From: Lysobacterales bacterium
Lineage (GTDB): Bacteria; Pseudomonadota; Gammaproteobacteria; Xanthomonadales; SZUA-36
Length of the DNA: 38,173 bases
Direction: 5' to 3'
NCBI GenBank assembly: GCA_029859505.1
Contig: JAOUCZ010000013.1
Location: 1-38,173, forward strand
Shown here: piece after piece, positions 1 through 8,852 of the stretch
Numbering within the stretch: the first letter of the stretch is position 1
Layout of the letters: each line of letters opens with the position of its first letter
Program-made: the position numbers and the translations under genes
Notes under the pieces: generated by a model
Seen by the model: only the letters and a program-made list of their open reading frames with translations
Databases searched by the model: none
What the model was told of the DNA's origin: nothing

Positions 1-851
1 GCGATTTGCTGGCCAATGTCGGTTTTGGTAATTATGCCCTTGCGGGCCGTCAACACCAGGTACGTGAGCGCTTGCTGGCCCTGGACAGTGCGAATGAGGA
101 TGATCTTTTTTCCATACAACTGGATGATGAAGCCCTGTTCCTGACACGCTGGCGTATACTGATGCTGGATCAATTTTCAGCCACTACAAACGAAGCTGTG
201 CAGGCTGCCTTGGAAAGGGTTGAAAACTGGGGGGGCAGGGCAGTACCGGAATCGGTTGGGTACCGCGTGGTGCGGCGCTTTCGCAGCCATATCATTATGC
301 GAGTTATATCCGGATTAACCAAACCACTTGAAGCCCATCTGGGTGAGCGTTTTCCATGGTATAGCCGCACCGTTGAAGGTCCGGTCTGGCGCCTGGTAGA
401 GGCGCGTCCTGCACATCTTTTACCACCCGGGTATGACAGTTGGGATTCCGTGCTAGACCTGGCGATGGATGATGTCCTTGAAGAGATTGCTGAAAATAGA
501 GGTTTAGAGAACTATACCTGGGGTGCGTACACCGAACTGGCCATTGATCACCCATTGAGTGCTTTCGTACCGGGCCTGGGGTTTTTCACAGATACACCTA
601 AACAGCAGTCACCGGGTGAATTCAGCAATATGCCTCGTATCAGCGCGGGTGCTTATGGTGCATCCCAACGAATGGTCGTTTCACCGGGGCACGAAGAAGA
701 TGGAATTTTTCAAATGCCAAGCGGGCAGAGCGGTCATCCGTTGTCACCCTATTTCAACAAGGGTCACGAAAACTGGGTCAGCGGTAAGAGAAGTTCATTT
801 CTACCGGGCCCCGCAGAATGGACGCTTGTTTTCCAACCACCAGGTGATTAA
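1..851 (+). CDS. Penicillin acylase family protein, C-terminal part (5' end outside window)
   Basis: Partial gene; the frame is open from base 3 and stops with TAA at 849-851. About 282 residues remain of a family whose precursors are usually 700-850 residues, so this is the C-terminal part of the beta chain. The stretch GASQRMVV...GQSGHPLSPYF followed by W..G near the end is typical of the C-terminus of S45 penicillin amidases, which are periplasmic Ntn-hydrolases cleaving amide bonds of N-acyl compounds, including acyl-homoserine lactones in some members. The signal peptide and the catalytic N-terminal Ser of the beta chain are upstream and not visible, so activity and substrate cannot be judged. 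The gene is convergent with the APC permease, with only 10 bases between stop codons. Confidence 0.85.
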   Translation, partial: DLLANVGFGNYALAGRQHQVRERLLALDSANEDDLFSIQLDDEALFLTRWRILMLDQFSATTNEAVQAALERVENWGGRAVPESVGYRVVRRFRSHIIMRVISGLTKPLEAHLGERFPWYSRTVEGPVWRLVEARPAHLLPPGYDSWDSVLDLAMDDVLEEIAENRGLENYTWGAYTELAIDHPLSAFVPGLGFFTDTPKQQSPGEFSNMPRISAGAYGASQRMVVSPGHEEDGIFQMPSGQSGHPLSPYFNKGHENWVSGKRSSFLPGPAEWTLVFQPPGD

Positions 852-861
852 AACGAACCTG

Positions 862-2166
862 TCAGAGGTCTGAATTCAATGGCTGGTTCTTTCTGGACGA
901 CAGCAGGTAGAGAACACTGCCCAGGGCAAAGAAAGCTGCGGTTGTCAGCCATGCACTCATGGATGCGAAGGTGATCAGCCAAAGGCAAAGAAGCAGTGCG
1001 ATTGCGGGAACAAGGTAGCCACCCCGAAGGCGGAACTGATCCTCGGATTGTTCAATGCGCCTTTCTAGTACAGGCAGGGCTGCTATACCCATAATGTAGC
1101 TCAGTAAACGCGCCAGTGTGCTAACAACTGCGAGCCATACAAAACTCCCGCTGAGTGCAAGCACCAGCCCCAGGGAAGCATAAAACACAATTGAGTTGAG
1201 CGGTGTTCGTGTGCGTGGGTGTATCGCACCGAACCAGGCAGGTAATGAGCCCATTATAGACAGCGCATAGGTCATCCTTGGTGCGGAAAGCATGGATGCC
1301 GAGCAATTGCCCCCAATTGAAAATACGGCCCCCAGTGTCAGCAGCGCGGCACCGGTCGTCCCCATCAAAATCTCCGCAACATCTGCAAGCGGTGTCTTGC
1401 TCTCCGCCAGGCCAGGTAAAACCGATACGGATATTAGCTGGATCAGGAAATAGACAACAGTAATGGTCAGCACTGTAAAGGTGATGGCGCGGGGAATATC
1501 CTTACGTGGATTACGGGCTTCCCCGGCGGGTACCACTGCGCTCTCAAAGCCAACAAAAGCATAAAGCAGGACCAGTATGGTTTCACCGAGTGTTCCGCTT
1601 ACCGGTAATTTGGCGTGGATGAGTATATCGGGTTGGATATGCGCCATGCCCAGTAGCATCAACAGAAACAATGGCATCAGCTTCAGGGCTGAAAACAGAA
1701 AAACGATATTCATGCTCTGACGCACACCAATGATATTGAAGATCGCCAGCAAAATGAACACTACCATGACGGCAATCCCGTGACCCATGCCGGAGGCTAG
1801 CGGGGTCCAAAACCAACCCGCATAGGTGACCATCAGGGAAATATTGGCTCCAATCGCAGCCAGTCTTCCTATGTAGACCAGCCAACCGGTCTGGAAACCG
1901 GCAAAAGGTCCGAACGCGAGGGCGGCATACTGGATGGGGCCGCCGGTATCCCGAAAGAAACTGGCAGCACGGGCAAAACTCAGTACCACCGTCATGATCA
2001 GGATGGCACAGATAAGAAAAAGCCAGGGACTGAAGTTCCCGCTTTTGGCGGCCGCAACGGCGGGCAGGGCGAAAATACCAGCACCGATGACACCATTTAG
2101 GGCAATTGCGCCAAACCCCAAGGGGCCAATTTCACGGTTGAGAGACGTGTCTTTATTATTGTTCAT
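862..2166 (-). CDS. APC-family amino acid permease
   Basis: A 434-residue, very hydrophobic protein with about 12 predicted membrane helices, expected in the inner membrane. The N-terminus carries GVIGAGIFALP (residues ~25-35), the unwound TM1 motif that binds the substrate amino/carboxyl groups in amino acid-polyamine-organocation carriers. FVGFES in the middle matches the TM6 motif. I chose the ATG at 2166 because the family motif begins right after it; the open frame extends to 2388 but that extension has no family-like sequence and runs across the divergent promoter region. The substrate cannot be predicted. It is divergent from the MFS gene at 2284, with 117 bases between them that must hold both promoters; I could not identify convincing -35/-10 pairs. 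Confidence 0.88.
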   Translation of the reverse strand: MNNNKDTSLNREIGPLGFGAIALNGVIGAGIFALPAVAAAKSGNFSPWLFLICAILIMTVVLSFARAASFFRDTGGPIQYAALAFGPFAGFQTGWLVYIGRLAAIGANISLMVTYAGWFWTPLASGMGHGIAVMVVFILLAIFNIIGVRQSMNIVFLFSALKLMPLFLLMLLGMAHIQPDILIHAKLPVSGTLGETILVLLYAFVGFESAVVPAGEARNPRKDIPRAITFTVLTITVVYFLIQLISVSVLPGLAESKTPLADVAEILMGTTGAALLTLGAVFSIGGNCSASMLSAPRMTYALSIMGSLPAWFGAIHPRTRTPLNSIVFYASLGLVLALSGSFVWLAVVSTLARLLSYIMGIAALPVLERRIEQSEDQFRLRGGYLVPAIALLLCLWLITFASMSAWLTTAAFFALGSVLYLLSSRKNQPLNSDL

Positions 2167-2283
2167 TTTCTTTGTTCTTCTTGAAACTCGAGAGAACTCT
2201 AACCAAAATCCAGTTTGCATTCCAATCGGAGTTGACGGGTTCTTGATATCAGAGCAGAGAGAAATGAACGGTAGAAACCGCTG

Positions 2284-3468
2284 ATGATAAATGTACCGGC
2301 ACAGGTCTGGCAGTTGATGGTGGCCTATGCATTGATGATGGCCGGTACCTCCTTGATGGTTCTGATTGCCGGGATTATCGGCACACAATTCGCTCCTTCA
2401 CCTGGCTTGGCCACCCTGCCAGTTGCATTGACCATTGTGGGTGTGGCCATGTCAACTCTGCCAACCGGTAGTTTGCAAAACCACTTTGGGCGCAGAAAAG
2501 TATTCATCGCTTATGGTTTTCTTGCAGTGATAGCTGCGTCACTGGCTGCATTGAGCCTGGTTTTTCAGAACTTTGCTGTTTTTTGTATGGCAGCCATATT
2601 GATGGGATGGTCCGGGGCGGCTGGTCATCAGTACCGCTTTGCAGCGATGGAAAGTGTGCCCGCTGAACTCGCCCCGAAAGCCACCTCGGTATTACTGTTT
2701 GGCGGTATCCTTGCCGCCGCGATCGGACCGGAAATTGCTGTTCGTGGACAACATTTGCTGGAGACGGAGTTTGCCGGTTCCTATCTCTTACTCGCCCTGG
2801 TCTATTTACTGGGTATTGTTTTGATTAGTTTTTATCGTGAGGTTCGAGTCGGCAGTAGCCAGCAAACTATTCAGGGACGTCCGTTGCTGGAGATCATGCG
2901 CTCACCAGTCATTATTCTGGCCGTTGCTTCCTCAGCGGTTGGCTACGGTGTGATGAGTTTTGTAATGACTGCGGGCCCGGTCAGTATGCACGAGCATGCC
3001 GGCCATGATATGCAGTCGACAAAGTGGGTGTTGCAATCCCACATTGCGGCGATGTACCTGCCTTCACTCGTGTTTCCCTGGCTGCATAGCCGGTTCGGCT
3101 ACATACGGATGATGTGGGCGGGTGTTGCGGCCTTGTCACTATGCCTGCTCATTGGCTCTATCAATACGGATTTTATTCACTATTGGCTGACCATGGTGAT
3201 CCTCGGTATTGGCTGGAACTTTCTGTTCCTGAGTGGCACCAACCTTCTGCGTTACGGATATCGTGATGAAGAACGTTTCAAGGTGCAGTCCTTCAATGAT
3301 TTCTTGGTTTTCTCAATCCAGGCGATAGCCAGTCTTAGTTCGGGCTGGTTCCTGTATCGATGGGGTTGGCAGGGTGTGCTATCCGCTTCGGTGCCACTGG
3401 TACTTGCTTTCGCTATTTTGGCATGGTTCAGCGGCACTGCCAGTACGCGTCTAAAGCGACGCCGGTAA
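2284..3468 (+). CDS. MFS transporter
   Basis: A 394-residue inner-membrane protein with about 12 hydrophobic helices. Residues ~62-72 (GSLQNHFGRRK) match major facilitator motif A (G-x-L-x-D-R-x-G-R-R) in the loop between TM2 and TM3, although the motif Asp is Asn here. The segment near the middle, MHEHAGHDMQSTKWVLQSH, is His-rich and followed by a Q-S-H-x-A-M-x-x-P-S helix seen in a subgroup of bacterial MFS proteins of unknown substrate. The start at 2284 has no strong ribosome-binding site, but the first helix begins only 10 residues later. It is likely a single gene: the next gene starts 134 bases downstream and belongs to a different system. Substrate and direction are unknown. Confidence 0.85.
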   Translation: MINVPAQVWQLMVAYALMMAGTSLMVLIAGIIGTQFAPSPGLATLPVALTIVGVAMSTLPTGSLQNHFGRRKVFIAYGFLAVIAASLAALSLVFQNFAVFCMAAILMGWSGAAGHQYRFAAMESVPAELAPKATSVLLFGGILAAAIGPEIAVRGQHLLETEFAGSYLLLALVYLLGIVLISFYREVRVGSSQQTIQGRPLLEIMRSPVIILAVASSAVGYGVMSFVMTAGPVSMHEHAGHDMQSTKWVLQSHIAAMYLPSLVFPWLHSRFGYIRMMWAGVAALSLCLLIGSINTDFIHYWLTMVILGIGWNFLFLSGTNLLRYGYRDEERFKVQSFNDFLVFSIQAIASLSSGWFLYRWGWQGVLSASVPLVLAFAILAWFSGTASTRLKRRR

Positions 3469-3602
3469 AGTTCCGTTATTTGATTCGCTGTTTCGTCAGC
3501 AGGATTTTTGCTTTTTCAAGACTGCTGTGTGCCTAAAGCCTGCATTTGTGCTTACAATGGAAGGGTGAATAAGGTGATGGCATATAACGACCAGGTGCGA
3601 CT

Positions 3603-4724
3603 ATGAATGAGCACTTGCTCAGCTTCGAAAGTAAGCCGGAAAGCTTGATTGTCAACGTTAGGGGGCATTGGGTGTTTGATGAGGTTCTGGCCCTCGAAGC
3701 GGCGACAGCATCGGTACAACCTGAAACGGGCCAGTCGGTTACCTTTCAGTGTGCTGGCCTGGAGGATATCGATATTGCGGGTGCCTGGGTCCTGTACGAC
3801 CGTACGGAACAACTTTCCATGTTGGGCATAAAGTCCGAGTTTATCGGATTTAAAGCAGCTCATTTTAAGTTTCTACAGAATATTATCGATGCGGCAGCCA
3901 TCCGGGACTATGAAGAACCGACCGGAACTCCTGCACGTCCAAAACGACTGAGCAGGGCTGTCGAAAATATCGGAAGTCATTCGACTGCATTTATTGAAGA
4001 CCTGGGTGCGATTGCGAGATCCATTCTGGAAGGCGTGCGTAGTCCGTCATTGTTAATGGTTGGAGAGACCATCAAGCAGGTTTACCATACCGGTGTACAA
4101 GCTATACCGGTCGTGGTTGTGATCACTTTTCTGATCGGAATTGTCACAGCCCACCAGGCCGCGGGGCAACTGGGGAAATTTGGTGCCACAGTGCTTGTGG
4201 TCGACCTCGTCAGCATATCAATCACACGGGAAATGGGTGTTTTGCTGGCAGCCATTATGGTGGCAGGGCGCTCTGGAAGTGCATTTGCGGCGGCCCTGGG
4301 TGTCATGAAGCTCAACGAAGAGGTTGACGCAATGCGCGTGATGGGTCTCAACCCAAACCAGATGCTGGTGATTCCCCGTATTCTCGGTCTCGTCATCGCA
4401 TTGCCTGTCCTGACTGTTTTTGCCGACATCGCGGGCATCGCCGGGGGCGCACTGATTGCTGTGGGTACAATGGGAATCAGCGGCTTGCAGTTTGTAGAGC
4501 GTGTGGCTTACAGCACTGACCTAACCGATTTTTATGTCGGTCTGAGTAAGGCACCGGTATTTGCTTTGCTCATTGCGATGGTCGGTACCTTGCGTGGTAT
4601 GCAGGTAAAATCTTCAGCTGAAGAACTGGGACTAAAAACAACCATGGCTGTAGTGCAGTCTATTTTCATGATCATCGTTGCCGATGCTTTGTTTGCCGTT
4701 TTGTTTACACGTATGGGTATATGA
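3603..4724 (+). CDS. mlaE: MlaE-family lipid ABC transporter permease with N-terminal STAS domain
   Basis: A 373-residue protein. Residues ~1-100 form a STAS-like soluble domain (MlaB-like), and residues ~120-373 form the MlaE/DUF140 permease, with about five membrane helices and the conserved REMGVLLAAIMVAGRSG segment. The permease sits in the inner membrane and moves phospholipid or a similar hydrophobic substrate between the membrane and the MCE protein. In E. coli the STAS partner MlaB is a separate protein; here it is fused, an arrangement common in other proteobacteria. AGGTG lies just before the ATG. The gene overlaps the ATPase gene by 4 bases (ATGA), indicating translational coupling. 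It is first of four genes: permease, ATPase, MCE protein, lipoprotein. Confidence 0.93.
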   Translation: MNEHLLSFESKPESLIVNVRGHWVFDEVLALEAATASVQPETGQSVTFQCAGLEDIDIAGAWVLYDRTEQLSMLGIKSEFIGFKAAHFKFLQNIIDAAAIRDYEEPTGTPARPKRLSRAVENIGSHSTAFIEDLGAIARSILEGVRSPSLLMVGETIKQVYHTGVQAIPVVVVITFLIGIVTAHQAAGQLGKFGATVLVVDLVSISITREMGVLLAAIMVAGRSGSAFAAALGVMKLNEEVDAMRVMGLNPNQMLVIPRILGLVIALPVLTVFADIAGIAGGALIAVGTMGISGLQFVERVAYSTDLTDFYVGLSKAPVFALLIAMVGTLRGMQVKSSAEELGLKTTMAVVQSIFMIIVADALFAVLFTRMGI

Positions 4725-5488
4725 TGGAAACGATTATTTCAGTCAGGAATCTGGTCAATCGTTTCGGTAGCCAGGTGGTGCATGACGGTTTATGCCTGGA
4801 TGTCGGTCGTGATGAGATTCTTGGTCTTGTGGGTGGTTCAGGCAGCGGGAAATCGGTTCTGATGAGAAGCATCCTGGGTTTACAGAGACCTACAAGCGGA
4901 ACAATTACCGTATTGGGGCAGCAGATCAAGTACCATAAACCGGGGCCAAGCCGTTGCTGGGGCGTATTGTTTCAGTCAGGTGCTTTGTTATCAGGGTTGA
5001 CCGTGCAGGAGAACGTTGAATTGCCGATAGCTCTTTATTCAGACATGCCATTGGAGACCCGTCACGAACTCGCCAGTCTGAAGTTGCTAATGACTGGTCT
5101 GTCACTTTCGGTTGCCGACAAATATCCATCGGAGCTATCGGGCGGTATGCGCAAGCGGGTCTCTCTGGCAAGGGCATTGGCCCTGGAGCCTAAAATACTG
5201 TTTCTTGATGAACCGACGGCCGGTCTGGATCCAATAGCTGCCACGGAATTTGACCAGTTGATTACCTACCTGCATGATAACCTTGACCTGACTATTCTTA
5301 TGATCACCCATGATGTTGACAGTCTGTTTGGTATCTGTGATCGCATTGCCGTACTGGTAGACGGAGGTGTAGTGGTGGGAACTATGGACGAGGTACTTGC
5401 CTCTGACCACCCCTGGATCAGAAGTTATTTTGGTGTGCCACGTGCACAAAGAGCCCGCCAGGCTGCAGGAAGGCGGATGTATGAATAA
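4721..5488 (+). CDS. mlaF: MlaF-type ABC transporter ATP-binding protein
   Basis: A 255-residue ABC ATPase powering the lipid transporter encoded around it. It has a complete set of motifs: Walker A GGSGSGKS (residues 38-45), signature LSGGMRKR (139-146), Walker B ILFLDEP (159-165) with the catalytic Glu, and the H-loop His at ~197 in ITHD. The variant signature LSGGMRKR is characteristic of the MlaF/MKL group of ATPases that work with MCE proteins. It is cytoplasmic, bound to the STAS-permease. The gene starts 4 bases inside the permease gene and ends 8 bases inside the MCE gene, so the three are one translationally coupled unit. An ATGATG start leaves one codon of ambiguity. Confidence 0.95.
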   Translation: MMETIISVRNLVNRFGSQVVHDGLCLDVGRDEILGLVGGSGSGKSVLMRSILGLQRPTSGTITVLGQQIKYHKPGPSRCWGVLFQSGALLSGLTVQENVELPIALYSDMPLETRHELASLKLLMTGLSLSVADKYPSELSGGMRKRVSLARALALEPKILFLDEPTAGLDPIAATEFDQLITYLHDNLDLTILMITHDVDSLFGICDRIAVLVDGGVVVGTMDEVLASDHPWIRSYFGVPRAQRARQAAGRRMYE

Positions 5489-6410
5489 TAGAAACTTCTC
5501 CGTTGGACTATTTGTAGCCTTTGCGCTCGCAGCATTTGTAGGTGTCACCATATGGTTAACGGGAAGGCAGGCTTCTGAGCCCACAACTAATTACTCGATG
5601 TTTTTTGAAAAGGACGTCGGTGGGCTGATGTTGGGTGGGCCCGTGTTCTACCTGGGAGTCGAGGTTGGAACCGTCACCGCGATGAATATAGTACCGGGTG
5701 ACCCGGTACGGGTACGGGTCGACGCCAGGATCCTGAAAACCGCACCAATCAATACAGGTACTTATGCAAGCCTGGCCTTCCAGGGAATCACCGGGGTCGC
5801 CGTCATCAAGCTATATGCTGACCCCGGTTCACATGATCCGATTCAACCGGGGAAGGACAGTCCATATGCGGCTATTGAAGTGCGTGATACGGGTTTCAGT
5901 GCGCTCTTGTCAAAGGCGCCGGCAATTATAGAAAAGCTGGATTTAGTGCTGGCGCAGATCAACCAGGTTCTTGGTGAAGAAAACCGCGAATTGGTGAGCG
6001 GAATGTTGGTGGATATTGCAAGTGTCACCGAAGCGCTAGCTTCGCAAAAGGAGACCGTTGGCGAACTTCCCGCGCTGCTCAAGTCCTCACTGGAACAAAT
6101 CAACAGCAGTCTTGTACAGATTAGGTCAATGGCAGACAAGCTGGAGCCGGGCCTTTCATCTTCGGTGGCAAATCTCGAACAAATGTCAGAAAACCTCGTC
6201 AAGTTGACAGCACGGCTGGATCGCTGGACAGCCTCCAATGACGAGGACGTTAACGCTTTTATGGCAGACGGGCTTGGCCAGGTGCCTGAGTTGATGTTGG
6301 AAGCGCAGATCACGTTGCGCGAGGTTCAGAAACTGGTCAAAGAGATACGCGAAGATCCTTCAATACTGATCTATCAACCAAGTGAAGCAACCATTGAGGT
6401 GGAGAGATAA
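5481..6410 (+). CDS. mlaD: MCE-domain (MlaD-type) substrate-binding protein
   Basis: A 309-residue protein anchored by one N-terminal membrane helix (residues ~7-27), with an MCE domain at ~35-120 and a long, mostly helical C-terminal region (~150-300). MCE proteins form hexameric rings in the periplasm that bind lipid and pass it to or from the permease. At 309 residues it is longer than E. coli MlaD (about 180) because of the helical tail, which resembles PqiB/LetB-like tunnel-forming extensions more than MlaD itself. The start at 5481 is supported by GGAAGGCGG ending 5 bases upstream. The frame is open back to 5397, but that part lies inside the ATPase gene and is not family-like. It overlaps the ATPase gene by 8 bases. 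Confidence 0.92.
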   Translation: MNNRNFSVGLFVAFALAAFVGVTIWLTGRQASEPTTNYSMFFEKDVGGLMLGGPVFYLGVEVGTVTAMNIVPGDPVRVRVDARILKTAPINTGTYASLAFQGITGVAVIKLYADPGSHDPIQPGKDSPYAAIEVRDTGFSALLSKAPAIIEKLDLVLAQINQVLGEENRELVSGMLVDIASVTEALASQKETVGELPALLKSSLEQINSSLVQIRSMADKLEPGLSSSVANLEQMSENLVKLTARLDRWTASNDEDVNAFMADGLGQVPELMLEAQITLREVQKLVKEIREDPSILIYQPSEATIEVER

Positions 6411-6416
6411 GCCGCC

Positions 6417-7019
6417 ATGATTATTCCCAGACGCTATATCGTTTTTGGTCTCTCTGTATTAGTGCTGTCCCTGGGCGCATGCAGTGGACTAACGCAAAGT
6501 GATAAACCTGCCATTAAAAGGTGGTGGCTGGAACCATATGTGCAAGCAGCGCCGGTCGAGCTGGTCGAATCGCCTGTACCGGTGACACTTTCAGTCACAG
6601 TTATTCCCGGGCTGGATTCTGACAGGATATTGACGCTTTCCAATGATGCCGAACTAAGTCAGTTTGCAGCCGCGCGCTGGGTAGATCACCTGCCTGAGTT
6701 GGTCTCTTCGCTAATCGGGCGATCATTGCAGGCGACAGCTCAGTTTGAGGTCACCACAGAGCGGGCAGCCTCAGGTGTTGAGAATTGCAGCCTTGAGTTG
6801 GATTTACGCGAGTTTTTTGCGGATATTGGTTCCAGTGGCAGGGTTAGCGGTGTCAGGGTGGCAATCAATGGCAGCTTTGAATGTGACTCTTCATTGCCAA
6901 TTGTGTTTCATTCCGCTTCATCTGTAGTCGTTACGGATGAGCGTATGACTGTAATCGTTGCTGCTTTTCAGCAGGCAATGGATGATGTCACGAAGGATAT
7001 ATTTAATAATATATATTAA
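6417..7019 (+). CDS. ABC-type transport auxiliary lipoprotein (ABC_trans_aux / PqiC-like)
   Basis: A 200-residue probable lipoprotein: a short basic N-terminus, a hydrophobic segment and a lipobox LSLGAC with the acylated Cys at ~22. The mature part resembles the auxiliary lipoproteins (DUF330/ABC_trans_aux, PqiC-like) encoded at the end of many MCE operons; they sit at the outer membrane and are thought to dock the lipid path there. It follows the MCE gene by only 6 bases with GGAGAG before the ATG, so it is the last gene of the four-gene unit. Assignment rests on context and general character (N-terminal domain then Q...D.V..I at the C-terminus) more than on a single motif. The gene ends in very AT-rich sequence. 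Confidence 0.8.
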   Translation: MIIPRRYIVFGLSVLVLSLGACSGLTQSDKPAIKRWWLEPYVQAAPVELVESPVPVTLSVTVIPGLDSDRILTLSNDAELSQFAAARWVDHLPELVSSLIGRSLQATAQFEVTTERAASGVENCSLELDLREFFADIGSSGRVSGVRVAINGSFECDSSLPIVFHSASSVVVTDERMTVIVAAFQQAMDDVTKDIFNNIY

Positions 7020-7039
7020 TTACAATAATTTATAATATT

Positions 7040-7057
7040 AATGTAATAAATTACATT
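7040..7057. repeat. AT-rich inverted repeat between convergent genes
   Basis: AATGTAAT-AA-ATTACATT is a perfect 8-base inverted repeat with a 2-base spacer. It sits in an 87-base, strongly AT-rich gap between the convergent lipid-transport and metal-transport units. It could be a weak bidirectional transcription stop or a protein-binding site; its position downstream of both genes argues against an ordinary operator. Confidence 0.4.
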
Positions 7058-7106
7058 TAATTATCTTTAATGCGCTGATTGATCTAAATTCCTTCATGCC
7101 TTAGCT

Positions 7107-7868
7107 TTACTTGGTCTTCTGCACATGGCCAAACCAGCTACCAACGGCGACTGCCAGTACAGCCATGGTCCAGACTATTATTGCACCGGTTGGCATATCA
7201 AATACCGCAGAAAGCAGGATACCGGCAATATAGGCCGCCCCGCCCAGCAGGTAGCCCGCCAGCAAGCGTTGTTTGCCGTGTAACCGCCTTGTCGCCAGCG
7301 CGGGTATGATCAGGCTGGCGAACACGAGGTAAACACCAACGAACTGTACGGATGCTGTTACTGCAAAGGCAAAGATAACATAGAACCCCTTTTGGCCGAT
7401 TTGACTATGCCATTTGAACCAGGCCGACAGCAGGACAGTGTAAAGCAGAGTCATATAAATTAATGAAGTCCAGGTTGACCAGAGAATCTGCCCGACCAGC
7501 AGGTCTTTCATGTGCTGGGCACCGTGCGGGTTGCCGGCCAGCAACAGAATACTGCCCGTAGCGGCCAGTACAAACAGAATACCGATCAGCGGTTCCTGTG
7601 ACTTCGGCCAGCGCTTTTCTGTCCAGCTGAGTCCTGCCGATGCCAACAGGGCGGCGCTCACAGCTGAGATCTGCACGGCCCACATATGCTCTTCCCAGCC
7701 CATGACACCGGCAGCAAGTACACCCAGGCCGGCAATTTGTGCAATGGCCAGGTCAATAAAGATTATCCCTCTTTTAAGGACCTCCTGGCCCAGGGGTACA
7801 TGGGTACTGAGCACCAGGAAGCCCGCGAAAACAGCCGGTCCAAGTATGGACCAGTTAAGCGATTCCAT
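7107..7868 (-). CDS. Metal ABC transporter permease (ZnuB-like, ABC-3 family)
   Basis: A 253-residue integral membrane protein with seven to eight hydrophobic helices, of the ABC-3 (ZnuB/MntB/TroC) type that imports Zn or Mn. Recognisable parts are HVPLGQEVLKRGIIFIDLAI near the N-terminus and FVGVYLVFASLIIPALATRR, the conserved helix pair before the last two membrane segments. It begins 2 bases after the stop of the ZnuA-like gene, so the two are coupled. It is the last gene of the cluster on the minus strand; the next bases are the AT-rich convergent gap. No ATP-binding protein gene follows or precedes it here, although ABC-3 permeases normally need one. Metal specificity is inferred from the family only. 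Confidence 0.87.
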   Translation of the reverse strand: MESLNWSILGPAVFAGFLVLSTHVPLGQEVLKRGIIFIDLAIAQIAGLGVLAAGVMGWEEHMWAVQISAVSAALLASAGLSWTEKRWPKSQEPLIGILFVLAATGSILLLAGNPHGAQHMKDLLVGQILWSTWTSLIYMTLLYTVLLSAWFKWHSQIGQKGFYVIFAFAVTASVQFVGVYLVFASLIIPALATRRLHGKQRLLAGYLLGGAAYIAGILLSAVFDMPTGAIIVWTMAVLAVAVGSWFGHVQKTK

Positions 7869-7870
7869 GG

Positions 7871-8770
7871 CTACAGATCCCCGGCTGTAAGTAAGCGATT
7901 GATAATATCATCGAACCACTTGAAAAGGTCGCTGGCCTCATCCGTTCCGCCTACCGTCAATGGCAATAGAACGGCAGGAATACCGGTACGTTCGGATAAC
8001 CAGTTGGAGGCTTTCTCGCTCTGAAAGGGTGCGCGGATGATGAAGTCGGCGCCCTTATCGCCAAAGCGGTTGAGTAAACTTGCCAGGTGGCTTGCTGTGG
8101 GTGGTATACCGGAAACTGGTTCCAGTGTCGCAACTTCAGTAAGCCCCAGCCAGTCTTCAAGGTATCGCCATGACTTATGATGGGCAATAACCCGTTTACC
8201 CCGTAACACTGAAGCTTGTTTTTCCCAGGTAGCGATTGCGAGAGTCCAGCGCTCATGGAAGCTCGAAAGGTTTTGCTGGTAAACATCTGCGTTGGCGGCA
8301 TCAAGTTGCACCATTCGTTCGGTCATTGCCACGGCCACCAACAGCATGTTGTGTGGATTGGTCTGGATATGCGGATTGCCCTGTGGGTGAACATCACCCT
8401 GGGAGCGGTCACTGTCAAGGGTAACATCAAGCCGTTTTACATACCGGCTGGCCTCAAGAAAGCCCGGGCTGCCGGGCAAAATATCGGGGTTATTGGCCTT
8501 TCTCAATAACATCGGCAGCCATCCGATTTCCAGTTGTGCACCGCTACACACGATCAGGTCGGCCCGGCCCATCTTCGATATCAGGCTGGGTCGTGCCTGT
8601 ATGTAATGGGGGTCTTGCAGGGCGTTGGTTGCACTGCTGACTTCAATATTGTCACCGCCCAGTTCTGTTGCCAGGGCCGCCCACTCCGGTTCACAGACAA
8701 ACAGATTCAGGTCCGCATGTGTTAGCTGTGTAAGCATTAGCAGTAGGAAAGATAGAATAATTTTTTTCAT
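7871..8770 (-). CDS. Periplasmic metal-binding protein (ZnuA-like, cluster A-I)
   Basis: A 299-residue secreted protein. Residues 1-19 are a classical signal peptide ending THA. Likely metal ligands are His55 (DPHYIQ), His134 in GNPHIQ and His197/198 in AHHKSW, in the order seen in ZnuA/TroA family proteins; a fourth acidic ligand would be near the C-terminus. A short His-containing stretch (residues 128-140, four His counting both edges) sits where ZnuA proteins carry their flexible His-rich loop. AAGGAAG lies 6 bases before the ATG at 8770. The open frame reaches 8938, but that extension overlaps the outer-membrane protein gene and lacks a signal sequence. It is expected to capture Zn(II) or a similar ion for the adjacent permease. 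Confidence 0.9.
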   Translation of the reverse strand: MKKIILSFLLLMLTQLTHADLNLFVCEPEWAALATELGGDNIEVSSATNALQDPHYIQARPSLISKMGRADLIVCSGAQLEIGWLPMLLRKANNPDILPGSPGFLEASRYVKRLDVTLDSDRSQGDVHPQGNPHIQTNPHNMLLVAVAMTERMVQLDAANADVYQQNLSSFHERWTLAIATWEKQASVLRGKRVIAHHKSWRYLEDWLGLTEVATLEPVSGIPPTASHLASLLNRFGDKGADFIIRAPFQSEKASNWLSERTGIPAVLLPLTVGGTDEASDLFKWFDDIINRLLTAGDL

Positions 8771-8852
8771 CAGTTTCTTCCTTGTAGGGAAAACCGCAAG
8801 CAGTCGAGTTGTTCCAGACCGGTTGTCGTTGTCATATTGCATCGATCTCATC

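Noticed and set aside
2167-2388. N-terminal extension of the APC permease frame to 2388
   Set aside because: The extension is polar, lacks family similarity and would occupy the whole gap and part of the divergent MFS gene; the permease motif begins right after the ATG at 2166.
3469-3602. Terminator after the MFS gene
   Set aside because: The AGCA...TGCTTTTT stem has only four base pairs, too weak to call.
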